Below, piece by piece: positions 8,460 through 16,892 of a stretch of DNA of 64,000 nt. This stretch comes from Burkholderia sp. S171 (lineage in GTDB: Bacteria; Pseudomonadota; Gammaproteobacteria; Burkholderiales; Burkholderiaceae). The stretch's first letter is position 1; the number at the start of each line of letters is the position of its first letter. The stretch spans positions 1 to 64,000 of the forward strand of contig NZ_LMUF01000044.1 of assembly GCF_009766085.1 (NCBI RefSeq), in the 5' to 3' direction. The notes under the pieces are model-generated. The model saw only the letters and a list, made by a program, of their open reading frames with translations. It was not told the origin of the DNA and did no database searches. The position numbers and the translations under genes are program-made.

Positions 8460-9608
8460 TTGAACCGCAAGGTCGAAATACATGTGGTCGATTCGCTCGA
8501 TTCCGTGACCCCGGACGAATGGAACCGTCTCGCCGGCGATAACCCCTTCGTCCGGCACGAATTCCTGTCGGCATTGCAGGACACAGGCTGCGCGGTCGCC
8601 CGCACCGGCTGGCGGCCGCATTTCCTGCTGCTCAAGCGTGACGGCAAGTTAACCGGCGCCATGCCGCTCTATCTCAAGAAACATTCTCGTGGCGAGTACG
8701 TCTTCGACCACGCTTGGGCCGACGCCTTCGAGCGGAACGGCCTTAAGTACTATCCGAAGGGGCTATCGGCGGTGCCGTTTTCGCCGGTGACCGGGCCGCG
8801 CCTGATCGCCGCCACGCACGAGGAGCGCGTGATGCTCGCACGCGGTGCGATCGAGTTGACGAAGCAGCTGGAACTGTCTTCCCTGCACGTACTGTTTCCA
8901 CAAGAGCAGGATCTCGAAGCGCTGACCGAAGCTGGCTACATGCTGCGCGAAGGCGTGCAGTTTCACTGGGAGAATGCACCCGGCGCACCCGGCGGCTACG
9001 AGACCTTCGACGCATTCCTCGCGACCATGAGCCACGACAAGCGCAAGAAGGTGAAGCAGGATCGTCGGCGCGTGGCCGATGCCGGCGTCACCTACACGTG
9101 GCTGCGCGGCGCGCAGATAGACGAGGCAGCGCTCGATTTTTTCTACGCCTGTTATGAAAATACCTACCGCGAGCATTGGAATCCGCCGTATTTGTCGCGC
9201 GAATTCTTCGACCAGATCCACAGGGCCGCGCCCGACAGCATCTTGCTCGTGATCGCCGAAGCGGACGGCCAGCGGCTCGCGTGCGCGCTGAACATGATCG
9301 GCGGCGACGTGATGTTCGGCCGCTACTGGGGCACGAAAGAATTCATCTCGGGACTGCACTTTGAAACCTGCTACATGCAGGGAATCCAGTATTGCATCGA
9401 GAACCGGCTTGCCCGTTTCGAGGGCGGTGCGCAGGGCGTGCACAAGATGTCGCGCGGCATGCAGCCCACTCCTACGTGGTCGGCGCATTGGGTCGCGGAC
9501 CCGCGGTTCGCACACGCGATCAGTGAATTCCTCGATGAAGAAACGGCGGCGATGGACCAGCATATCCAGGAGCTGGAAGCGCATACGCCCTTCAGGAAAA
9601 AGGCATAG
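8460..9608 (+). CDS. GNAT/FemAB-like acyltransferase, DUF482 family
   Basis: This 382-residue protein resembles the COG3146/PF04339 family (peptidoglycan biosynthesis/recognition acyltransferases with a double GNAT-type fold). Typical stretches are NPFVRHEFLSALQDTGCA, GAMPLYLKKHSRGEYVFDHAWADAF, MSHDKRKKVKQDRRRV and the C-terminal GRYWGTKEFISGLHFETCYMQGI. The donor and acceptor are unknown. The start is a TTG at 8460 with GAGGTAAG about 6 bases upstream; no ATG fits the conserved N-terminus. It is divergent from the GIY-YIG gene and stands alone before nadE. Confidence 0.82.
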   Translation: MNRKVEIHVVDSLDSVTPDEWNRLAGDNPFVRHEFLSALQDTGCAVARTGWRPHFLLLKRDGKLTGAMPLYLKKHSRGEYVFDHAWADAFERNGLKYYPKGLSAVPFSPVTGPRLIAATHEERVMLARGAIELTKQLELSSLHVLFPQEQDLEALTEAGYMLREGVQFHWENAPGAPGGYETFDAFLATMSHDKRKKVKQDRRRVADAGVTYTWLRGAQIDEAALDFFYACYENTYREHWNPPYLSREFFDQIHRAAPDSILLVIAEADGQRLACALNMIGGDVMFGRYWGTKEFISGLHFETCYMQGIQYCIENRLARFEGGAQGVHKMSRGMQPTPTWSAHWVADPRFAHAISEFLDEETAAMDQHIQELEAHTPFRKKA

Positions 9609-9789
9609 GGCAGGGTGTCCAACGGGCTCGAAACCTGACCGAATGGCTAACGCTTGATCCAATAGATGCCCGGAAACTGCAACTCGACTTATCATCATGT
9701 CGAAATGCTTTCGCTTTCACAGCGGTAACTCGTAACCCGCCCTTAACTCGTTATGCGCCGGAACAGGATCCCCGAATGCGGGGCATCGT

Positions 9790-11856
9790 ATGGACAAGCT
9801 CAAGATGAAAAACCGATTCTTCAATCTCTACAGCCATGATTTCGCTCGCGTGGCGGTAGGCGTGCCCCGTTGCCGTGTTGCCGATCCAGCGTTCAACGCG
9901 GCCGAAACCATCGACCTGGCGAAGCAGGCGGCGGCGAACGGTGCGGTGCTGGTCGCGTTCCCGGAGCTCGGGCTTCCGGCTTACACCTGCGACGACCTGT
10001 TCCACCAGCGGGCCTTGCTCGATGCCTGCGAAGAGGCGCTCGCGTCGGTCGTGGCGGCATCGAAGAACCTTGCCATCACGATGATCGTGGGCATGCCGCT
10101 GCGCGTCGACCATACGCTCTTCAACTGTGCCGTGGTGGTCGCGGGCGGACAGATTCAGGGCGTCGTGCCGAAGAGTTATCTGCCGAACTACGGCGAGTTC
10201 TACGAAGCGCGCCAGTTCAGCGCGGCTGAGAATGCGTCAACGGATCGGGTCACGCTGCTGGGTACCGACGTACCGTTCGGATCGGCGCTGCTGTTTGAAA
10301 TCGCCAACATGCCGCTGTTCCGCTTCCACGTGGAAATCTGCGAGGACGTCTGGGTGCCGGTGCCCCCGTCGTCGTTCGCAGCGCTCGCGGGCGCGACGGT
10401 GCTGGTGAACCTGTCGGCATCGAACGTGGTGGTCGGCAAGGCGAGTTACCGGCATCAACTGGTCGGCCAGCAATCCGCCCGGTGCCTTTCGGCGTATTTG
10501 TACACATCGGCGGGAAGGGGAGAGTCCACCACGGATCTCGCCTGGGACGGGCAGGCGGTGATCTACGAAAACGGCGAACTGCTCGCCGAGTCCGAGCGCT
10601 TCCTGGACACCTCCCATCTTGTTTTCGCCGATGTCGACCTCGAGCGCCTCTCGCGTGAACGCATGCGCCAGACCACGTTCGGCCAGTCGGTGCGCCGACA
10701 TGCCGACGAAGTATCGAAATTCGAAACGGTGTGCTTCAATCTTGATCTGCCGATCAGCCGTGCATTGCCGTTGGACCGGGTCGTGGAACGGTTCCCCTAC
10801 GTTCCGTCCGACCCTAAGCGCCGCGACGAACGCTGCAACGAGGTCTACAACATCCAGGTGCAGGCACTGGTGCAACGGCTCTCGGCCAGCGGCATATCGA
10901 AGGTCGTGATCGGCATTTCGGGCGGCCTGGATTCAACTCACGCGCTGCTTGTCTGCGCGAAGGCCATGGACCGGCTGAAGCTGCCGCGCACGAATATTCT
11001 CGGCGTGACCATGCCCGGATTCGCCACGAGCGACCGGACGCTCCTGCAGGCGCGTCAACTAATGGAGATCGTGGGTTGTTCGGCGAGCGAGATCGACATC
11101 CGGCCAAGTTGCGAGCAGATGCTGAAGGATCTCGGCCACCCGTATGCGTCGGGCAAAGAGGAATACGACATCACATTCGAGAATGTGCAGGCAGGCGAGC
11201 GCACGAATCATCTGTTCCGGCTCGCGAATTTCAAGGGTGGAATCGTCGTCGGCACAGGTGACCTGAGCGAACTCGCGCTTGGCTGGTGCACGTATGGCGT
11301 GGGCGATCACATGTCGCACTACAACGTCAACGCCAGCGTCCCGAAAACGCTGATCACGCATCTGGTCCGGTGGGTCGCGGAAACGGGGCAAATCGGCAAC
11401 TCGGGTTCTGACGTCCTGATCAATATCCTGAATACCGATATCAGCCCGGAACTTGTTCCGGGTAAATCAAACGGCAATCCGGAACAAAAAACGGAGAGCG
11501 TCATCGGACCGTACGAGTTGCAGGATTTCAACTTGTATTACACTTTGCGCTTTGGTTTTGCGCCAACAAAAGTAGCGTTTCTTGCATACACAGCGTGGAA
11601 GGATCGTGACGCGGGCGACTGGCCCGAAGGCGCGCATGTCGCGCGCAACGAATACGCGTTGCCGGCCATCAAGCACAACCTGGGTATCTTCCTCGACCGG
11701 TTTTTCCGGACGAGCCAGTTCAAACGGTCTTGCGTGCCGAATGCGCCGAAAGTAGGGACCGGCGGTTCGTTGTCGCCCCGGGGCGACTGGCGTGCGCCGA
11801 GCGATTCGGAATCGGTCGTCTGGGTGAACGATTTGAAGAATATTCCGGTGGATTGA
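9790..11856 (+). CDS. nadE: Glutamine-dependent NAD+ synthetase
   Basis: This 688-residue two-domain enzyme makes NAD+ from deamido-NAD+, ATP and glutamine. The N-terminal nitrilase-type glutaminase domain (about 15-330) carries the triad Glu59 (FPELGLP), Lys128 (PKSYLPNYGEFYE) and Cys184 (EICEDVW). The synthetase domain has the PP-loop SGGLDS at 377-382 and the downstream KGGIVVGTGDLSELALGW. The size matches the long bacterial NadE form. ATG 9790 follows a GCGGGG box; ATG 9805 would be an alternative. It is followed by glnB after 164 bases, with a bulged hairpin at 11885-11919 between them. Confidence 0.95.
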   Translation: MDKLKMKNRFFNLYSHDFARVAVGVPRCRVADPAFNAAETIDLAKQAAANGAVLVAFPELGLPAYTCDDLFHQRALLDACEEALASVVAASKNLAITMIVGMPLRVDHTLFNCAVVVAGGQIQGVVPKSYLPNYGEFYEARQFSAAENASTDRVTLLGTDVPFGSALLFEIANMPLFRFHVEICEDVWVPVPPSSFAALAGATVLVNLSASNVVVGKASYRHQLVGQQSARCLSAYLYTSAGRGESTTDLAWDGQAVIYENGELLAESERFLDTSHLVFADVDLERLSRERMRQTTFGQSVRRHADEVSKFETVCFNLDLPISRALPLDRVVERFPYVPSDPKRRDERCNEVYNIQVQALVQRLSASGISKVVIGISGGLDSTHALLVCAKAMDRLKLPRTNILGVTMPGFATSDRTLLQARQLMEIVGCSASEIDIRPSCEQMLKDLGHPYASGKEEYDITFENVQAGERTNHLFRLANFKGGIVVGTGDLSELALGWCTYGVGDHMSHYNVNASVPKTLITHLVRWVAETGQIGNSGSDVLINILNTDISPELVPGKSNGNPEQKTESVIGPYELQDFNLYYTLRFGFAPTKVAFLAYTAWKDRDAGDWPEGAHVARNEYALPAIKHNLGIFLDRFFRTSQFKRSCVPNAPKVGTGGSLSPRGDWRAPSDSESVVWVNDLKNIPVD

Positions 11857-11884
11857 GGCGTTTGCACCATATCTGCGCGTAAAT

Positions 11885-11919
11885 GCGCCGATAACACCGT
11901 GATCCCGGTGCTATGGCGC
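11885..11919 (+). other. Bulged hairpin between nadE and glnB
   Basis: The arms GCGCC...CACCG and CGGTG...GGCGC pair with one bulge and one mismatch. No T-run follows, so it may be an RNA stabiliser or a poor terminator. Confidence 0.4.
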
Positions 11920-12020
11920 GAGATCTCTGCGATTAACTATGAAAACGCAGCTAGAATCAATACATCGATTCCCAACTCCGTTTTTCTCGCTTATTCGTAC
12001 AATTTTCCAAGAGGCGCGCC

Positions 12021-12359
12021 ATGAAACGCATCACCGCAGTCATCAAACCGTTCAAGCTTGACGAAGTCCGTGAAGCACTCGCCGGCGCCGGGCTCACCGG
12101 TCTGACAGTGACCGAGGTCAAGGGCTTCGGGCGGCAGAAGGGCCACACGGAACTGTATCGCGGGGCGGAATACGTGGTGGACTTCCTGCCGAAGGTGAAG
12201 ATCGAAGTGGTCGTGGCCGACTCACAGACGGATCAGGTCATCGACGCAATCATCGGTGCGGCCCGAACCGGCAAGATCGGCGACGGCAAGATTTTCGTGA
12301 CCGACGTCGAACGCGTCATCCGCATCCGCACGGGCGAAGAGGACGAAGCGGCTGTCTAA
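12021..12359 (+). CDS. glnB: Nitrogen regulatory protein P-II
   Basis: This 112-residue PII signalling protein senses 2-oxoglutarate and ATP/ADP and relays nitrogen status to the NtrBC system, glutamine synthetase adenylylation and transporters. The T-loop is intact with the uridylylation site Tyr51 (GHTELYRGAEY). The B-loop TGKIGDGKIFV and the C-loop region VIRIRTGEED are present. The size is exactly canonical. Its placement after nadE, rather than next to amtB, points to GlnB rather than GlnK. A TAGAAT -10-like box lies at 11952-11957. It is relevant to the NtrC-type control seen at urtA. Confidence 0.95.
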   Translation: MKRITAVIKPFKLDEVREALAGAGLTGLTVTEVKGFGRQKGHTELYRGAEYVVDFLPKVKIEVVVADSQTDQVIDAIIGAARTGKIGDGKIFVTDVERVIRIRTGEEDEAAV

Positions 12360-12377
12360 GGCTGCGTTCGTCCGAAA

Positions 12378-12402
12378 CCGGCCTGATCCCGTATCAGGCC
12401 GG
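12378..12402 (+). terminator. Strong hairpin downstream of glnB
   Basis: A perfect 10-bp stem (CCGGCCTGAT/ATCAGGCCGG) with a 5-base loop lies 18 bases past the glnB stop. The downstream sequence is not T-rich, so termination efficiency is uncertain. Confidence 0.55.
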
Positions 12403-12568
12403 ATAGTGTCTCTGGTCGCGGATACCTAAAGACCGCGTGTCATACCGCCATCGGCCCTGCCTGGTGGCGTCTCCCGCTTTGCCCCTCGTCAGACCATTTT
12501 CGTCATCAATGTAAAAAACCATTGCGGTACTATCAGCATCCCTGTGTGCTATTTGTAAGGATTTGTGG

Positions 12569-14329
12569 ATGCATCACGCGATTGGCTTCATTCAAGATTT
12601 AGCGGTAATCATGGCGATTGCGGGCGTCGTCACGGTTTTATTTCACCGTCTGAAGCAGCCGGTCGTGTTGGGGTACATCGTGGCGGGCGTGATTATCGGG
12701 CCGTACACGCCGCCGTTTCAGCTTATCCACGACGAAGCCACCATCCAGACGCTCGGCGAACTCGGCGTGGTATTCCTGATGTTTTCGCTCGGGCTCGAAT
12801 TCAGCCTGAAGAAGCTGTTCAAGGTCGGCGCGACGGCGTTCGTGGCAGCGGCGTCTGAGATCGTGCTGATGATCTGGATTGGCTACGAGATCGGCCAGTG
12901 GTTCGGCTGGAACGCAATGGATTCGCTGTTCCTCGGCGCCATGCTCGCCATCTCGTCCACAACGATCATCGTCAAGGCGCTCTCCGAACTCGGCATGAAG
13001 GGCGAGCCGTTCGCGCAGCTGATCTTCGGCATCTTGATCGTCGAGGACATTCTGGCCATAGCCATGCTTGTGCTGCTTTCGGGTATTGCGCAGACGGGTT
13101 CTGTCTCGGCGGGCGTGGCGTTCGTCACGCTGGGCAAGCTGCTTTTGTTCATGACGGTCTCCATGGTCGTCGGCATCCTGATCGTGCCGCGCGCGCTCGA
13201 CTATGTGGCGAAGGCCAAGAGCGACGAAATGCTGCTCGTCACTGTGCTCGGATTTTGTTTCGGCTTCTGCCTGCTGGTCGTGAAGCTCGACTACAGCATC
13301 GCGCTCGGCGCGTTCCTGATCGGCGCGATCATGGCCGAATCGCGCAACCTGCAACGCATCGAACATCTGATTGCACCGGTTCGAGACATGTTCTCTGCCA
13401 TCTTCTTTGTGACCATCGGCCTGATGCTGAACCCCGCGGTGCTCGTGGACTACTGGTGGCCGATCGCGGTCATCACGATCGCGGTCGTATTCGGCAAGAT
13501 CGTGTCGTGTGGGCTTGGCACTTTCCTCGCGGGCAGGGACGGGCGCACGTCGATGCGTGTAGGCATGAGCGTCGCGCAGATCGGCGAGTTCTCGTTCATC
13601 ATCGCGTCGCTGGGGCTGTCGCTGAAAGTGACCAGCAGCTTCTTGTATCCGATCGCTGTCGCGGTTTCCGCGTTGACCACGCTGTTCACGCCGTATCTGA
13701 TCAAGGCCGCGGATCCGATCACGCGCCGCATTGCCCGCTCCATGCCTGTTCCCGTTGCGAACACCTTCGGCCTGTATTCGCAATGGCTCGCGAGCCTTTC
13801 GCCCGACACCGGCGGCCCGACGTTGTTCAGCATGACGCGCCGGATCGTGGTTCAGATCGCGGTGAATCTTGCGCTGGTGGCCGCCATCTTCCTCACTGCG
13901 TCTTACGCAGCGCCGTTTGCCATTGAATATTTGTCGCGCTGGTTGCCCACCAACGATGCCCAGCGTGTCGCGCTCTGGAGCGTGGCCTTGCTGGTGTCCA
14001 TGCCGTTCCTGGTGGCGGTGTATCGCAAACTGGGGTCGCTCGCATTGATGCTCGCCGAAGTGAGCGTGCAGCCCGCGAAGGCCGGACGTTTCACGCGGGC
14101 ATTGCGATCGGCCATTTCCGGCCTGATCCCCATTCTCGCGATGTTCGGTGTTTTCCTGCTGGTGACAGTGCTCTCGGGCGGTATCCTGCCGCGGTTCGGC
14201 TTGATGATCGCGGTGCTCGTCTGCGCGGCGTTATTGCTCACGGTATTGTGGCGTTGGTGCGTCAAAATCCACGCGACCATGCAGATTGCGCTGCGAGAAA
14301 CATTCGAAGAGCCAAGAGATCATCCTTGA
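12569..14329 (+). CDS. CPA2-family monovalent cation:proton antiporter
   Basis: This inner-membrane protein of about 586 residues resembles KefB/KefC in its transport domain: QPVVLGYIVAGVIIGPYTPP, ELGVVFLMFSLGLEFSLKKL, ISSTTIIVKALSELG and IGEFSFIIASLGLSLK. It probably exchanges K+ or Na+ for H+. The usual C-terminal TrkA-N/RCK nucleotide-binding domain is absent. From about residue 430 there are instead three or four further hydrophobic segments and a short cytosolic tail. ATG 12569 is chosen because AAGGA lies 7 bases before it; an in-frame TTG at 12563 is too close to that site. Confidence 0.85.
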   Translation: MHHAIGFIQDLAVIMAIAGVVTVLFHRLKQPVVLGYIVAGVIIGPYTPPFQLIHDEATIQTLGELGVVFLMFSLGLEFSLKKLFKVGATAFVAAASEIVLMIWIGYEIGQWFGWNAMDSLFLGAMLAISSTTIIVKALSELGMKGEPFAQLIFGILIVEDILAIAMLVLLSGIAQTGSVSAGVAFVTLGKLLLFMTVSMVVGILIVPRALDYVAKAKSDEMLLVTVLGFCFGFCLLVVKLDYSIALGAFLIGAIMAESRNLQRIEHLIAPVRDMFSAIFFVTIGLMLNPAVLVDYWWPIAVITIAVVFGKIVSCGLGTFLAGRDGRTSMRVGMSVAQIGEFSFIIASLGLSLKVTSSFLYPIAVAVSALTTLFTPYLIKAADPITRRIARSMPVPVANTFGLYSQWLASLSPDTGGPTLFSMTRRIVVQIAVNLALVAAIFLTASYAAPFAIEYLSRWLPTNDAQRVALWSVALLVSMPFLVAVYRKLGSLALMLAEVSVQPAKAGRFTRALRSAISGLIPILAMFGVFLLVTVLSGGILPRFGLMIAVLVCAALLLTVLWRWCVKIHATMQIALRETFEEPRDHP

Positions 14330-14448
14330 GCATGAAACCTTTGTTTTCCCCGATAATGTGAGCAATTGTTTGATGGTTTGCCGCCCCCGGACCAGAGGCG
14401 GATAATTAAACTCTGACCATTCTCACAGCGCCTCGCGCCTATATTGGA

Positions 14449-15933
14449 ATGAGCGAAAACAAGTCAAACGAATCAAATGAGTCGATAGCGCCGGGCACGC
14501 CCGGCACGGGTTCTCCGGGAGCCGATTCTTCGGGTTCCGTCCCGGGAAGCCATACGCCTGCGGTCCCTCCCACCTCATCCTCAAAGAGCGCTGATATTCC
14601 TCCTGCCGCCGCGCAGCCTGGTCCGAAAGAGACGGCGGCTGAACGGGCGTCGACGGATGCGCCCGACAGCGCGTCGACGGTAGAACCTATCGATACCGCC
14701 AAAGCGCAACGTGACGATGCAGCCGAGGCCCGCGCATCGGCTGCGAAGGCGAAGTTGACATCGACGCAGGCAACGGCCACGTCTGCTGCGAACAAAACGC
14801 TCGATGCCAAGGCTAGTCTTGCAGCGCAGGTCGAGACCGCGACGCAAGCGGAGGCGAGTCTCGCAGCGGAGCTTGAAAACGCCACCGAGGCGCAAGCCGC
14901 GGAGGCCGAAGGCGTTAACGCAACAGACAGCGCAACAGAAAGCGTCACGTCGAAGCCACCTTCCAGTCTGCCGCCGGGATTTTCGACCGCACCGGATTTC
15001 GGCACATTCCGTCCGCCACCCATGCAGCCCGACTCAGCCGATGCGAAGTCGCCGCCTGCTTATCTGCGTAACAGCGATTCCGCGTGGTCGGTGTTCGGCC
15101 GCGTGATCAAGGCGCGTGCGCGTCAGATCTTCGATCGTGCCGGTCAGCGGATCACGCAGAGGACATTGAGAATTGGCGTGTCGGCGCGGATTTTTCATCC
15201 TGAACCGGGCGCTAAAGGACTGCGCGGCAAGACGTTGCAGTATCTGGAGGAATCGATTGCGCATTGGGTGATGTCGCGCGACGTGCTCGTCTTCATGATT
15301 CCAACGGTCGGCCATCAGGGCATGCTGCATCCGAGCAACATCCGCTTGCGCGACTACGCGAAACAGCTGGACGGCCTGCTGCTGCAAGGTGGCGCTGACG
15401 TATCGCCGCAATCCTATACGGAAGCGGCCACGCGTCACGAATGGCCCGGCGACCGCGTGCGGGACATGTACGAACTGGAACTGTTGCATGAATTCATCGA
15501 GGCGGGCAAGCCTGTACTTGGTGTGTGCCGCGGATGCCAGCTGATCAACGTCGCGTTCGGCGGGACGCTGTACCAGGACATTGCGACCGATGTCCCCACG
15601 GCCGGCGTGCATGTGAACGAGCAATACGATCAGCATCGCCACCCGATTCGTTTCCCCGATGGCTCAACGCTCGTCAACATGTTTCCGGGCCACCGCGAAG
15701 CGCTCGTCAACTCGATCCATCATCAGGCGGTGAAGACGATCGGCCGTGACCTGAACATCGAGGCTGTGTCGGCGCACGACGGCATTATTGAAGCGGTGCG
15801 TTATCGGCGTGCACCGTTCGTGATGGGCGTGCAATGGCATCCGGAGTTCCATCGCGCGGGCGGCGACGAGTTGCTCGATTGCACACCTTTACTCGATACC
15901 TTCCTGCGCGTGGCACGCGAAACACGTTTCTAG
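14449..15933 (+). CDS. Class-I glutamine amidotransferase-like hydrolase (PuuD family) with long N-terminal extension
   Basis: In this 494-residue protein, residues about 241-494 form a gamma-glutamyl-gamma-aminobutyrate hydrolase-like domain (peptidase C26). The nucleophile is Cys360 (VLGVCRGCQLINVAFGG), with His464 and Glu466 in GVQWHPEFH. The family cleaves gamma-glutamyl amides in putrescine breakdown or related pathways. The first 200 residues are unusual: residues 1-80 are Ser/Pro/Gly-rich and disordered, 83-155 are an Ala/Glu/Lys-rich likely coiled coil, and 165-205 are Pro-rich. No signal peptide is visible. No puu-type gene neighbours exist here, so the substrate is open. ATG 14449 lacks a clear Shine-Dalgarno box, so the extension could be partly untranslated, but codon bias and frame are continuous. 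Confidence 0.8.
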   Translation: MSENKSNESNESIAPGTPGTGSPGADSSGSVPGSHTPAVPPTSSSKSADIPPAAAQPGPKETAAERASTDAPDSASTVEPIDTAKAQRDDAAEARASAAKAKLTSTQATATSAANKTLDAKASLAAQVETATQAEASLAAELENATEAQAAEAEGVNATDSATESVTSKPPSSLPPGFSTAPDFGTFRPPPMQPDSADAKSPPAYLRNSDSAWSVFGRVIKARARQIFDRAGQRITQRTLRIGVSARIFHPEPGAKGLRGKTLQYLEESIAHWVMSRDVLVFMIPTVGHQGMLHPSNIRLRDYAKQLDGLLLQGGADVSPQSYTEAATRHEWPGDRVRDMYELELLHEFIEAGKPVLGVCRGCQLINVAFGGTLYQDIATDVPTAGVHVNEQYDQHRHPIRFPDGSTLVNMFPGHREALVNSIHHQAVKTIGRDLNIEAVSAHDGIIEAVRYRRAPFVMGVQWHPEFHRAGGDELLDCTPLLDTFLRVARETRF

Positions 15934-15996
15934 ATGTACGTGGGTTGATTCGCGAACCGCGGGAAGTGAGCGTACGTATAGTAATGACTAAAACAC

Positions 15997-16034
15997 AAAA
16001 GGCCGTTCCAACATGAAAGTTGGAACGGCCTTTT
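15997..16034. terminator. Bidirectional rho-independent terminator
   Basis: A 16-bp perfect stem (15997-16012 with 16019-16034) has A4 and T4 ends. It lies between convergent genes: the hydrolase on the plus strand and the DUF2968 gene on the minus strand. Confidence 0.93.
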
Positions 16035-16081
16035 AGTTGCCACGCGGTCGCCTGGATCGAATGCCAGATCGAGCTTGAGCG

Positions 16082-16786
16082 TTACTGAACGAGTCCTGCT
16101 TCACTCTGATCCTGGAGTTGCTGAACCTGCCGCTGCAACATAAGCAACTTGCGCTCGGCGACGGATTTTTCATTCAGCAATGCCGCCGATTCCACCTGCA
16201 TCTGTTGCTGACGTTGCGACACTTCGCTTTCCTGCACCCGTGCAATGGAAAGATCAGTGGTCAGGCGCTGCGCCCGATCATTCGATACCGCAATGACGCG
16301 TTCGAGCAGCGCCTTTTGCGCCTGCAACCGCGTGCGTTTGATCTCGCCCTCCGCGAGCGCATAGCTCTTGCGGGCGAACTGCGCATACACCGTTTCGGCA
16401 CGCGCGTCGTCCTGCGATTTCACCACGCGCCAGAAGTTCTTGTCCTGGAACAACGCGACGTAATACACCATGTCTTGCGGATAGAAAAACAGCGCCGCGC
16501 CATAGTTGCCGTTGTACGTGACACGCAATTCAGTCACCTTATGGGCCTGGACCATCTGCATGAGTTCCGACACATTGCCCGGTGTCTGGCCGTTCGACGC
16601 AGCGTCGGAGCCGTCCTGAAAATCATCCATGGAACCGTTAGCGGTAGGTTGCCGGATGGGATCGGCGAGGCCTGTTGTCGAGAGCAGCGTGCCAACTGGC
16701 TGATAAGCCGTCGCGACGGATGAGCCAAGCGCGATCACAGCAACGAACAGCGCGTTCAGGAGGGTGGAGAGGGAGGCGTGCTTCAT
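16082..16786 (-). CDS. DUF2968-like exported coiled-coil protein
   Basis: This is a protein of about 234 residues from ATG 16786; the longer frame begins 17 codons earlier without conserved sequence. An N-terminal signal peptide (MKHASLSTLLNALFVAVIALGSSVATA) is followed by a small globular part (SELMQMVQAHKVTELRVTYNGNYGAALFFY). A long helical, Gln/Arg/Glu-rich region from about residue 140 is likely a coiled coil. It resembles the Burkholderiales DUF2968 family, whose function is unknown. It probably acts in the periplasm or envelope. It lies on the same strand as the next gene upstream and could be co-transcribed with it. Confidence 0.7.
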   Translation of the reverse strand: MKHASLSTLLNALFVAVIALGSSVATAYQPVGTLLSTTGLADPIRQPTANGSMDDFQDGSDAASNGQTPGNVSELMQMVQAHKVTELRVTYNGNYGAALFFYPQDMVYYVALFQDKNFWRVVKSQDDARAETVYAQFARKSYALAEGEIKRTRLQAQKALLERVIAVSNDRAQRLTTDLSIARVQESEVSQRQQQMQVESAALLNEKSVAERKLLMLQRQVQQLQDQSEAGLVQ

Positions 16787-16892
16787 AGGGCGAGGCTTCA
16801 AGATTAAGTAAGTTTCGGCTACCGAATGACGATGCATCGTGCCGCGTGCGGGGTGAAAACGCGCTGCACGATGTCGCCATGAGGGCGGCCGG

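Noticed and set aside
8460..9608. 8124-8621 minus-strand 165-codon frame as an alternative gene
   Set aside because: It overlaps both the GIY-YIG gene and the conserved acyltransferase start, and has no domain.
14439..15023. 194-codon Ala/Ser/Val-rich frame antisense to the PuuD-like gene
   Set aside because: It arises from the low-complexity repeats of the plus-strand extension; it has no signal peptide or domain.
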